Assembly (NCBI RefSeq): GCF_012273895.1
Contig: NC_052111.1
Span: 9,496,759-9,560,758, forward strand
Length of the DNA stretch: 64,000 nt
From: Zerene cesonia
Taxonomy: Eukaryota > Arthropoda > Insecta > Lepidoptera > Pieridae
Direction: 5' to 3'
Position numbers and translations under genes: made by a program. This document shows positions 1 to 12,554 of the stretch, in pieces. The notes beneath the pieces were generated by a model. It had not been told where the DNA came from. It worked only from the letters and a program-made list of their open reading frames with translations, and did not search any database. Numbering within the stretch: the stretch's first letter is position 1; each line of letters starts with the position of its first letter.

Positions 1-3000
1 TACCCAGAAGTTGAGAAACGGGCCTCAATTCTAACACTAAGACTGATCATCAGTAAGGAACACTTGGAAGCAGACGATTACAATCAGATATACCAGATGC
101 CCCCACCCTCGTGTCGCAGCACGTTTAAAACACTAAAGCAACGCGATTTAATTCAAGCGGATTTCGGGGACGGCAGCGCGGAGCCGACCGCTTTGTACAT
201 TTAATTTCGCACAGAAACAATCTACAGGCGGACGTACATACTGTGCAAGTATTGTATCAGGAGCGGAACTTGAATATATTAGTCGTATACAAGTGACAGT
301 GTACGTTTGTTTAAACATTTCACCGTCTGTCTGTGCTGCCTTTAGAATAATACTAAGTACCAGTCAATATATTGAATAGCATATAATAATATCTAGTCAA
401 GTAACCAATGTTGACGAAAACTCAAAAAACAACTGTTTTAAAATTGCTTTATGATCCCTTTTTGTATACTAACATATTATTTACTACTACACTCGAAAGT
501 CAAAAAAGAAAGAAAGTAGATAATTTTTTTTTATTTCATATTAAATTTACACTATCTTTTTTCTATTTGATAAAAATTCTACCACTATTGCGAATGGCTA
601 CTTAATGTGGTACTCAAGAAAATTCTAACAGAAGCCTTAAATTATATACGTTGAAAATATTTCCATAATCTTCATGCATAATAATTTTCGTAGAAGTCAA
701 ATTAAAAGTTTCTAGCTTAATTTAAATAAACTTTGAAATTCTTTAGACTAACTACAAATTATTAAGAGTAAACATTGCATTGCAAATTTAGAGTGCTTGG
801 ATACTTAACTACTTTTTTAAAAGAAAGAAAGAACCGAATATTTTGAAAAAATAATGTTTATTCCTGTATAATTGTTTTTATTATCCGCACAAAACTCTCA
901 TGTGTTCTATGTACGCAGTAAGAAAATCATCGTCCATCAAAATAAAAGTTATATAGCTAATCAAAAGTTGGTAATTGAGGAGATTCATCAAAATTAGCGA
1001 GTTGTTAACAAGTTGCGGTGAGTGGGCAAATATTGTTAGTTTGTTAGCGCCATCTCATGGGTCGCCTCGCAGAGCGACGCGCCAGGGCTGCACGCTGCAC
1101 GGTGCACGCTGCACCCTGTAGCCAACGAGAGCCGCGGTTTCATATATCTTATTTCATTTATTATTTGTATCGCATTTTACATAATAGATTTAAACTGCCA
1201 ATCGGCTAGTGCTATTACCGTAAATTACACTACTGCATACTTTTTCTCTTATAAACTCGTAACATATACGAATGTCTTTCGTGAATTTCGTCGTCCTTTC
1301 TTCCTTCCACCATAGTTTCAGTAGCGTAAATATCCAAGAATCTCTATAACCAAATTTAAGAGTACGTTATTTCATTAGCACCTATCGCATATTCTATATA
1401 ATCATAGTTAAGACTTAAAACAACAAACAACTTTAATTAAGCGTCAAAATATCAAACGAATGAAACGCAATACAAAATAACATTTCAATGAATAAAACAA
1501 ACAGCAAAATCAAATGTGCAATTGAAGTAAGCGGATTGCGAACCCTGACCGAAATTATGCGCAAAGTGGTTGGAGCAGCGTGCGGACACCTCCCCCTCCA
1601 CTCACGTGGCAATTTCGATCCCGGGGCAAACACTCGCCATTTTGTAGCCTTTATTCTAAACGTAATTTAATAAACTTCGACAATTTCCAAGCGAGTGAAC
1701 TGTGAATTTGAAATTTTGCATTTTCGTTACGTATGTCCGAAGGATTTCAGCTGACGTGACGGCACTAGCAACGAGCGCAGCAAGCGCTAACTTAGACGCA
1801 GTCTTATTTTATTTTTCTCAAATTTACGTTAAACTTATTTTTAATTTATTGTCGAACTCATTTATATTTATTAAGAAAAATATATGCAAAATCTGTGTAA
1901 AAAACAATAAAGAAGAATTATTAATAAACTAATAAACTGACGAAATGTGTTGCAAAAAAACGACAGAAGCTTCATGCAGTGTTTTTATCGAAAATGTTGG
2001 TCGCGCGGTCAAATGGCTGGTAAAAAATGATGGTCGAAGTTTGGACGTAATTGAAAACGAACGGAACGGCGATGGGCGACCGGCAGGCGGCAGCCGGCAT
2101 GCGGCAGGCAGCAGGCGGCACCCACCGCGACTAACTTAAGTATTCCATTTCGTCCACAACCCTGATGGAATTTTATGTTACTAACGTGCTATTTACTCCC
2201 GAATTTATGAAGCTTACGATCTGAGCTACCCGGATGGCCTAATATTCGACGTTTGAGTCTTTTTCAATTTGCTCACATTGTTCTAATTACATTAGGAGTT
2301 GAAAACTTAACAACTTGCTATTACTAAGAAGTGTGAACTAACTCTATATTATTAATGTACGAAAACGTTCTCAGTCTATGTTTGCTTTTATACAAAAATT
2401 ATGCTTAAAAGTTATACATAAAATATATAAGATTATGAATTATTTACATTTACAATCCATCGTTAAACATCACCCACCTAAATATTCCCGTCGCACTAAT
2501 TAAAGAAGAGTGGACACTCACAGCTTTCTACATCACATCAAGTAGGTGCCGAGAACATGTATAATTATCACTCTATCTTGTAATGGACCCTCCAAACTCT
2601 AATTTCGGCGCCAACTCGCCAGCTCCCGCCGCTCCCAGGTACATAATTGCGGCTGGAGGTGGCAGGTGCGCCGCTCCTGCTGCACTGAAAATATTACATT
2701 TTTCGACACATTGCCCCCATTTTTCATGTTGGCGCAGATGTTAACGAAACAACTGCTTATTGTGTTTTGATAATAATAAGCCGGAAAAACAATTTTGTTA
2801 AACATCGTAATGGAACTAATAAGCTGAAAAAAATCTTTATTAATAAATTATAAATTACTAGAATGTTAAAACATAAGATCTTATGGTTAAAGCAAATATC
2901 TTATCAAATTATACCGAAACTGGCAACACTATTTCACCGAGTTGCTTCCTCGCTCATTACTCACTCGCAAGACAGGATAAAATCCTCTCGCTCTTTGTTA

Positions 3001-6000
3001 CTGACATATCTACATACTTTCATAGCCACACATTCCTGACCACGCGAAAAGGTACGCCGACTGCTAAAATATAATCCTTTTGTATTATTTATAACTGCTT
3101 CAACCACGTTTTTCTTAGAAAAAAAAAACATACTGAAAGCAGATAATTCTTGACCTCTTTCGTGTCTATTATTAAACGATTATTTTGACATTCAAATAAG
3201 CAATTTATTAATTGTTATTAAAGTTAAAAACGAAATGAATTTTCTACCTATACAGAATTTAACTTAACTTAGGGTTAACTGCATTCAGCAGAAACTGATG
3301 CTCAGTCGGCCTTTGTCTGCTCATTTGATTGTTTGCAGCTGACAAAACCAAACAATCCGCCTCTTCGCTTTACTATGTGTTAAGGCTAAGGGCATCAATT
3401 ATCCTTCAGCTTCCGTCTGCTGAGGGTTAACGTAACACCGCGCTTTATAATTATAATTAAGCACTCGCAGCAGGTTTTCAGGTTTTTCTTACTTCCTTTT
3501 ATACACCTAATCGTTTGAAATACCTACTAGAATTGAATTGGTTTTGTTTTTTTTGTGGAACATCTTGCATTTACTGTTTTATGATTTTATATGTATATAT
3601 TTTTGTTGTTTGATAATTCCTCATCACAATTGATACGTTTAGTAATAGTTATTCAAAAAGAATTGCATCTAGTTTCCATTTGACTACATAAATAGTTTAA
3701 AGTCAAAAGTTATCATACTTCAATTCAACGTGACATTATAGTCCTTTCCGTGTAAGAAAACAACAGAAATGATCAAACATTTTGTCTTACAGTCGAGAAA
3801 TCCCGTCCGCTTCAAAGAGAATAATATTTTTTCAGCGTCGCCATAAAATTCTTTCCATTCGCAGTCTTATAAAACAGCTATGATAAATGTGCGCTCGCAA
3901 GCTGACCGGCCACTCACTTGTGACAGATTTATGCGGCCATTACAAAGATTCAGCTTAATGCATGGGACGTATCAGTCAAGTGTGGCTTAATTCAGCTGCA
4001 CGGTGTGTTAAGCTCAGGGACAGTCTTAGGGCGCCGCTCCATCACGCAGGCAAGAAGTATGCTCTGAGGGATATAGTGTCGATGGAACGGAGGCTATTCT
4101 CTGCAATTATACAAACAGTTGAATTAGCCTTACCGAACGAAAACACTATATTTCGATATGTTTTACGTCTTCTTTCACTCCAAATTATCATTCCGTGCAG
4201 AAAGGTGGAATTCCTCCATTGACACGACTGGTGGGTCGGTAACGCCCATATATATATATATATATATGCTTTGTAACGAAAACATTTCATGCGCGATTTG
4301 AAAACACGTCGCTGCAAGTCCACAAAAATAATGAGTCCCACAATAATTTTAGCTAGTGGGTTTTTGAGAAATGTTATGAAACGAGAAAGGTTTCTTTATA
4401 TGCCAAGTGAGGAGGCACCCTAAATCTCGCCATGTGTCGTGGAAGACGCTATGTAAATCAGCTTCATTGTGCTGAGATCAGACTGATTGTGTTGTAAATG
4501 AAGTCTCTACAATTAGACTATTGCGGATTGATATTCAAAGACGACTTGCTGGCGTGTCTTTGACTCGTCATTGAACATTTCACTGATATTCGTGGCCGAA
4601 AGTAAAATTGAGTAATACGAATATAACAGAACCTACGAAAGTGTTTATCATTGAAATTATAAGCACTCAAAGGAGAGTTTGTATGAGTAGATTACAACTC
4701 AAACTAAGTCCAGATCTTGGGTATCTAAATCACAACCTAGAAAGAAAAGTAACTTTAATCATACTTATAAACACAAATATTTATACATAGTATGTATATA
4801 GCTTTCTGAATTACCTCATCACAGCGTACTGCTGACGTTAGCCATAAAGAAGCTCATTATCCCTTTGGTCTACAAAGAAGAGCTCGCATTTATGAACTTA
4901 ACCTGAGTTGAATTAGTTCGCAACGTATTGGGCGCAGAAAGTTCCTGAACGAGCTCGGTTTCGCCCACATATTCACAATTGTCCCCGACGTCTTCAAGTT
5001 TCTTTTGTGTCTCAAGATTAGCCACAAACAACGGGCGACGAACAGACCCGAGTCTTTGTGTGCTATAATTAAAAAATACCACATCTATAAGATTACAGCC
5101 CCCGCTCTCTCCAACGTTGCGCCATTGTCTGTATCACACATCCATGTTTTGAAGTTCTCTGTTTTCTTTTTGGAAAGTTCCAGTTACAGTGTTTATTTTA
5201 CGTTATCGATGTGTTTTAATAATCATGATATACATGGGTTACTCAGCGAATTTTTTTTGCTATAGATATAATCATTTATACGCTATCATCATAGATTAAA
5301 CTAATTTTAGCCCAACCTCTGAGTGAAAAAACAAGATAACGCAAGCACTATTGTGGAAAAATTGGGGGTCAAATTTGAATAGAGTTCAAATTGGGCGTAA
5401 AATAATTTGGAAACAAAATAGGAGTACGGAACGTGCAAACCTACAGCAAATATAAATTTGTGATAGTAATTGAAACCAGAGCGCGCCACCGTTTCAGTTA
5501 ATTCCCTATTTTACGACGTCATAATTCTAGCGCCGCCGTTGCAAGACCAAGTGCCATTTAGACCTACTTTGTGAAAGCCAATTGTTTCAATTAGAATCAC
5601 GCTCTTTGATATACTGTTATGTTTATTTCGCACCGTTGCGATTCGCGTAGCGCTGAAGACCTTTGTCTCAATATCCATTTACAAGCAAAACTCTCCCCTT
5701 TATTGAACTTTAATAGGTCGCTTTTATTTCATTGACTATTCATCGCTATTAATCTCCATAGAATGTGCGCATTACACAAACTCAGCGCACCGAAGTGTAT
5801 CTGTATTATTTCGGCATTACACAGCGTGTAATCCATTTAGCCATTCTTCGGGAGTTAGTTTCAGTAACTGCGTCGCATCTAATACAATAGAATTGCAGCT
5901 TAGCTCGTGTAATTGGAATCATAGCTCAGTAAGCGAGAGCGTGGCGAGATAATAGCGGAGCTCGTCAAAGCGACCGGCGGGGCGCGGACGCCGAGCCACG

Positions 6001-7326
6001 GGGAACAATTGAGCGTGATCCTTGAGCACTTTGTTTGTTGGGTTTTGTGGCAGAGCGGGCGGGGGCGCTGGTGTCGCGAGCGGCGCACTTAGCTGCAGCG
6101 CCGGGAAATTGGTTTAATCACTGGCTTCTTTGTCGAGCTTCTTGCTCGCTGCTGCGAATTGCATATGCTTGCAATTTAGACAGCTCTGCGTGAGAGTTTG
6201 CTTCTCGTTTATGTCTTTTGTGCTCAACAACTCTAATTGAAAGTCTTACGTTTATGTATTTAACATCGCCTCGATGGTTATTTGATTTAGTAGATATACA
6301 GACATTCAGGAAGAATAATTCATACTCCCAAGTGTTAAAAATTAATTAACTGAACAGTAGAAAACAGCTTTATGATGCTGCAGGCGGAAATAGACAATAG
6401 GTACTTTGTGCTTGTCCCTATACAGGTAAGCTAGATGTACAAAACTAGGATAACCAACTAGAAATAATTTATGCAGCCTAAGTCACTACTACTGTTTAGG
6501 CTGCACAACAGAGAAATGGACATACATACATACGCCCGTAAAACATTACCCTCCTCTCGCAATCGGATATAAGTGCCTAAACTCTACTCCACTAAGTACC
6601 ATTTATTTCATGGAAACATTAGGGAAATATAATGAACTAGACCTACAAATACTTGATTGTCTGTGATTAAAAAAATGCTAACTCACCATTACGACATGAG
6701 AATTGAGACTAATCTAAAATATTTACCGATATTCCGATTCTAAGAAGCCGAATCTAGAATGTCATTGTTTATGGTTTTGAGTTCGATTCCTGAATAACTA
6801 GCCTCATCCACAGACTGTCAGATCATATGAAATGCCTGGGCTTCAAACCGCATATGAGACAAGGCTTACATATCGAGTATTATTGTTAAAATAAATAAAA
6901 GTAACATTATTGTCTGTTCTATTAAAAGTAATTGAGCAATTCGAAAGCTAACGTATGCCATGAAAGCGTTTAAAAGCAAACAGTGTCCAGCAAGTATCCC
7001 GCCTGCAACGCTTCGCAGGGCGCCGCGCCCGTCGCCTGGCGCCCCGCCAGCGCCCTACTCGACTATGTTACAATCGCTCCGGGAGTAAAATAAATATTCC
7101 TTAGAAAAATACAATAAACCAGTGTAACAGAAAGCAACTATAAATATTAACTAAAATTAAAATAAAATGTATTATACTATGATAATTATAACTAAGGGGA
7201 TCAAGGTTTAAAATCAAATTGAAGTGAAAATTCTGAACCATAGAGACTCACATTATACGAATAAAAGTTCATTAAATTAAAGATAAATTTCAATTTATTA
7301 CATAAACAAATTACTGTAATCAGCAG
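1..7326. other. Gene-free AT-rich stretch (probable intron or upstream DNA)
   Basis: I see no exon with recognisable protein similarity on either strand. Open frames here are short (60-100 codons) and look like chance. Small GC-richer patches occur at about 1060-1140 (a short repeated gcacgctgcac-type motif), 2070-2130, 5930-6110 and 6990-7065, but none reads as an immunoglobulin domain or other known domain. The stretch could be the long intron or 5' flank of the dpr-family gene whose exons begin at 12555. That is inferred from position only. Confidence 0.5.
4248..4268. repeat. Short TA microsatellite
   Basis: A run of alternating T and A of about 20 bp, in AT-rich non-coding DNA. It has no evident function. 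Confidence 0.8.
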
Positions 7327-7565
7327 CTTCGCCCGAGTGGTCAAAATTAATTTTCATGTTAAAAATGGTACAAAACTTCATTCCCTATTTAATTTCCATG
7401 GAGGGTAGAATTGATGAAAAGCCTTTCTTAGCGGATTTATACATCATAGTGCCTATCTGCTACCTGCATGCCAAATTTCAGACCGATCGGCACAAGAATT
7501 TGGGCTGTGCGTTGATAGATCAGACATTCCATGATCGGCGACTGTATGGTGTGAGGAATTTGATA
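7327..7565 (+). repeat. Dispersed lepidopteran repeat, family C
   Basis: The segment begins with a 'cttcgcccgagtggt' head. It continues through 'acttcattccctatttaa', 'tttcttagcggat' and 'catgccaaatttcagaccga', and ends near 'gggctgtgcgttgatagatc'. I recognise this order of phrases as a common short interspersed sequence in moth and butterfly genomes, probably the 3' end of a non-LTR element or a SINE. The 72-codon frame inside it (from 7356) is a by-product of the repeat, not a gene. Confidence 0.6.
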
Positions 7566-10500
7566 TTGTTATAGGGTATGCCTCTTATTGCTTTCCAAAA
7601 ATAACATCTCTATTTATTTTCTTCCGCGCTTCTAGAATATATATTTACCCAAAAATGTTGATGAAATACACTACTTACAACACTTATAACACTTTAAAAA
7701 ATATGTTTTTCAATTAAGATTATAAAAAGTATGTATGTATTTTAAAATTATATTCCGTAAGAGTCTGTGTTTCTGCATGCACGGAATCTGTCGTGCACAC
7801 GATATCTCCCGATAAAATTACCTTATATTTTATTATATCCTTTTCCTTCGACGATCACGGTCTAAACCGTTTTTGTTTTATGTCAGTAAAAAGTTTTTCA
7901 CTAAATCGTGTACCAACTGCACTTTTAAACGCTAGAATTCCAAATAATCGTAGCGCCTCGAAAGCAGACACTGTAACATGTTTCAAGTGTACCTCTCTGC
8001 AAGGCTGTGGCCGCCTCGGCGCGCAGGTAACTCCACATTTCGCCGTGAGAGATTACACATCTAATGCACACTTCCTGCGAGCTTGCCAAATATTTCGCTC
8101 CTCTCCGCGCTAAGCGTCGACTTGACGCAAAGAACAATATTTCTTTACTAACGAAATACCGTAGACGAAAACTATGTTAACCAAATACTGTACTATTTTT
8201 GAATTCATTTTCAAAAGTCGCTCACGTTATTATTACGCTTCACCCAAAGCCAATCATCTCAAAAGTTCAGTTTCTTCGCTGTGATCGTCTGTCTGTGCGT
8301 TTTTCTAAATTATTCGATTCTATTTAGTCGGAAGTTTCTGAAAAAAAAAAATTATAGGTCAGCGACCAACGCGATCAAAAGATAAATAATCGCTTTTTTG
8401 TTTTTCATATCTTCGACTCAATTTGGTAAATTAGTCATCAGTATTTAGTGACCTTTTTTCTAACGCGCTATCCACTGACTGATGCATACGTGAAGCTTGT
8501 TCGAAAACCTTGGCATGCGAGTTTTTTGTGACTGTAAAATATTTAAGTAGACATGATATTTTTTCTCCTTCTGAGTGGAGTAATAGTCATTATAAACATT
8601 GATACATTATAACCCTACTACATTTAAAAAGGTAATAGATAAATAACGTAACGTATGATACTTTATTGTTACTAACAATGTTGTGGTTGGGACCGCTAAA
8701 TTGATTGCACTAAAATGTAACTTGATTTATTATAATCAGATATCAGTATCCTATACACGAAAAAAAAACCAATGGAATGCTACAACTACGTACGAACTCG
8801 CTTTTGCCCGCGTTTTGGATTCTGACATCGTATTGACGTCCTCTCAGCTATACCATCAGTGGACTCCACTTCCGTGAATTTATTTTTATTTGTTAAACCG
8901 ATACCTTGGACACGATTAAAACGATACGGCGGGCTAGGAGAAGAAGTTAAAAACCAATAACTAAGCTTCATTTTATCTCGAGCTGAACATTTATTTTACC
9001 AAGTAAAATAAGTCCTGAGTCAATTATTTTATTTGAAACCCCATTTACATTAATAGAAGACTAGAAAGTCGAATTATATTTCAGTATCTCGTAGCACTTC
9101 TAAAGTGCTATAATAGCAGAACAGACAATGCTAATATCAGTATATCAGAAGCCATTCTGTTCGTATAACTTTGCTCATTAGCGTGTTGCAAATCGCTCGG
9201 CAGTCGCTAACTACGTATTCTTACCCAGCGTCAGACGTCGCGCCTCGACTCGCGTCCTAAACTATTTATTATACTACTAACTACACGCCACTTAAAACTG
9301 CATAAAACTCACGCTTTACAGAACATTTCGCAGGGATCTTTTCTAGTTTCAAACTTGTACATTGTCGAGATTAGCGAATCTGGATGGATGTATAATGCTG
9401 ACAAAAGTTACTAAATAAATATTGTTTTCTATTTTGTATGTATTACAATTTGTTAGTTATTCATTTTGTTCACGTTCCTTACTGGTAAGGATCTCAAAAG
9501 TCTCATTTCCGTACGTACTAGTTGTATGTAAGATTTGGTCTGTTTTGATGTAACTGTGTATTTCAAGAATAAGTAACAAATACCCAGAGATTTCGCTTCA
9601 AGCAAGTTTCATTCGAAAACATTCGGGCCTCATTCCTTAGAAAGAATGCTTCGTTCAGTAGACGCTCTAGGCGTCTCAAATGTGGAGCGCCTGTGTTTAA
9701 CGAGCTAGAAGTGGACGCGAAAAAGTGCGATAGACTCCAATGGAAACTAGTAAAGTTGTCGGGGGAGCGCAGCGGAGAGGACTCAAGACGATAAATCACG
9801 CGGAGCATCACCGAGCGAGTTTCGTTACAAAAAACGCATCCGAGCATCCATCATTTTAAAGTCACGGAACGGAAATCGCTGCTCCGGTTATTGAATTTCC
9901 AATTTTTCGTCGCTATTTTATTTTATACGGCGCCGCGGCGTCTGCTCTGCTCCTAGCGCTAATATCCGCCGCTCAGATGTCGGATACCTGATTTAGTGTT
10001 CTCGCCGAGGAAAACAACGTCTCTTTCCACTTCTTTTAATCGTTACATGTTAGAATCCGGTGTAATTAATGGTTTATAGCGGTGGCATTTGTAGCAATAT
10101 TATTTCTTTTGAGTCTTCTTTACTTTTTCTAGCTCTCAGGACATTTTAATATGTACTATTATATCGTTTAATTTACATCCTTCCCAGACGAAATCCTATC
10201 AGTATTTTGAATGAGAGATTAGAGGAGAAATTTTGCCACCGTTCTCAATTTCAAGGTATAACCATTTATTTGAAATTCAACGCATACTGCAATATCTTAA
10301 AAGTCAAATTCAAATATTTTCATTTTCTCATGTGTAACATATTATAGCATAACTTATACTGTCTTTGTAAACGGCGTGCAAAAGTCGGAATTAATCAGTA
10401 ATGCTATTCATTATGAGCCTACTGTAGCATTAATGAATATATGAAATCCATGGAATGTTGTTGCTTAAGAACCACAAGACAGTTCTTTGGCATCGTTGTT

Positions 10501-11073
10501 ATGTACATATTACATATCATGTACAATTGAAATGTAAAATTTACATTATTTTGACAAAAGCAACTACAGAGTTTCTTACCGGCTCTTCTCTGCCATCAAG
10601 AAAAGAGCGTATATGTCACTGAAAGGCCGCCAAAGCACATGTAATACCTTCTATAAGAATTCTAATTGAATACACAAATGTTTGAGTTGAGTTGATTGAT
10701 TAAACAAAAAGATAATAATAACATGGTTACTGTTGCAACATGTAATACTTATACAGCCAATCTGAAGCACCGCAACACCGCGCTTATTTGGCGTTTTGTT
10801 TTTCACAGAATCGATCACTTATATCAGTTTGTTATGCAGTGTCATGACACGGCACTGTTCAATCTTTTGAGGCTAATAATATCACCGTATCGATGATAAA
10901 GTATCTATTATATCATAATAAATCTAACTTTATTAAATACTTTTAATAGGAACACAAAAAACGGCTGCTATCGAATCTACACTATCATTGTACAGATACA
11001 TTGACCTTGGTATAAATGAATAACAAATTTGAATAATAACGTGTGAATTCGTCACTTACGTAAAATAAAGAAA
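7566..11073. other. Gene-free AT-rich stretch
   Basis: No exon is recognised. A phrase at about 10560-10610 (acagagtttcttaccggctcttctct) resembles the end of a lepidopteran LINE family, but too little is preserved to define an element. A GC-richer patch lies at about 9920-9985. The stretch is probably intronic or flanking DNA of the dpr-family gene. Confidence 0.45.
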
Positions 11074-12073
11074 NNNNNNNNNNNNNNNNNNNNNNNNNNN
11101 NNNNNNNNNNNNNNNNNNNNNNNNNNNNNNNNNNNNNNNNNNNNNNNNNNNNNNNNNNNNNNNNNNNNNNNNNNNNNNNNNNNNNNNNNNNNNNNNNNNN
11201 NNNNNNNNNNNNNNNNNNNNNNNNNNNNNNNNNNNNNNNNNNNNNNNNNNNNNNNNNNNNNNNNNNNNNNNNNNNNNNNNNNNNNNNNNNNNNNNNNNNN
11301 NNNNNNNNNNNNNNNNNNNNNNNNNNNNNNNNNNNNNNNNNNNNNNNNNNNNNNNNNNNNNNNNNNNNNNNNNNNNNNNNNNNNNNNNNNNNNNNNNNNN
11401 NNNNNNNNNNNNNNNNNNNNNNNNNNNNNNNNNNNNNNNNNNNNNNNNNNNNNNNNNNNNNNNNNNNNNNNNNNNNNNNNNNNNNNNNNNNNNNNNNNNN
11501 NNNNNNNNNNNNNNNNNNNNNNNNNNNNNNNNNNNNNNNNNNNNNNNNNNNNNNNNNNNNNNNNNNNNNNNNNNNNNNNNNNNNNNNNNNNNNNNNNNNN
11601 NNNNNNNNNNNNNNNNNNNNNNNNNNNNNNNNNNNNNNNNNNNNNNNNNNNNNNNNNNNNNNNNNNNNNNNNNNNNNNNNNNNNNNNNNNNNNNNNNNNN
11701 NNNNNNNNNNNNNNNNNNNNNNNNNNNNNNNNNNNNNNNNNNNNNNNNNNNNNNNNNNNNNNNNNNNNNNNNNNNNNNNNNNNNNNNNNNNNNNNNNNNN
11801 NNNNNNNNNNNNNNNNNNNNNNNNNNNNNNNNNNNNNNNNNNNNNNNNNNNNNNNNNNNNNNNNNNNNNNNNNNNNNNNNNNNNNNNNNNNNNNNNNNNN
11901 NNNNNNNNNNNNNNNNNNNNNNNNNNNNNNNNNNNNNNNNNNNNNNNNNNNNNNNNNNNNNNNNNNNNNNNNNNNNNNNNNNNNNNNNNNNNNNNNNNNN
12001 NNNNNNNNNNNNNNNNNNNNNNNNNNNNNNNNNNNNNNNNNNNNNNNNNNNNNNNNNNNNNNNNNNNNNNNNN
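11074..12073. other. Assembly gap, 1000 N
   Basis: A run of exactly 1000 N, a placeholder length, so the true distance is unknown. One of the missing upstream dpr exons could lie here, but nothing at the edges shows it. Confidence 0.98.
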
Positions 12074-12554
12074 AAAAAAAAATCAAATATTTATTTTCAA
12101 TTCTATAACTAACTCATTCACTCTAATTATGTTTTGGGAATTAATTCGCTTTTTATATGTCTTGTAAGAAAATAAGGACTGGATGGAATATAATATGCAT
12201 AATACGCAAATGACTTGATCGTTATAAGAGAAACGTGTATCATATAAAATAACTACATCCTCATAAGTTTAACTTCATGTAGTATTTTAAAAATAACAGA
12301 TTGTATTTGACGAGTTACGAGGCCCGAGACGAGTTGTATCGTAATTTTGATATTCTTCTTCAAATTATAAATTGACGAAAATACGTATATTTATGCGTTA
12401 GATTATACTTAAAAAATTAAAGGTATATGGGTTTTTACATAAATAAATATAGTACTTATGCTGCTAATCGTCACTACAAAGTGACAATGTATATTACTGT
12501 GCAATTCTATCGACGACTTCAATCGCTAACTCAAACCATGTTATATGCCCGCAG

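Noticed and set aside
6770..6850. Possible tRNA or tRNA-derived SINE (a gttcgattcc B-box-like phrase)
   Set aside because: No A-box at the right distance and no cloverleaf could be drawn from the flanks.
7793..8113. 106-codon plus-strand frame
   Set aside because: It has no family similarity, starts in a poor context, lies in AT-rich non-coding DNA and is not bounded by splice sites that would fit a gene.
10540..10660. Possible LINE 3' end (acagagtttcttaccggctcttctct)
   Set aside because: Only one phrase is familiar, and no tail or coding block could be confirmed, so it was not listed as an element.
11052..12086. Open frames running through N runs (also at 26753-27811, 42098-43617, 46178-47750 and 54526-55804)
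   Set aside because: These exist only because unknown bases contain no stop codons.
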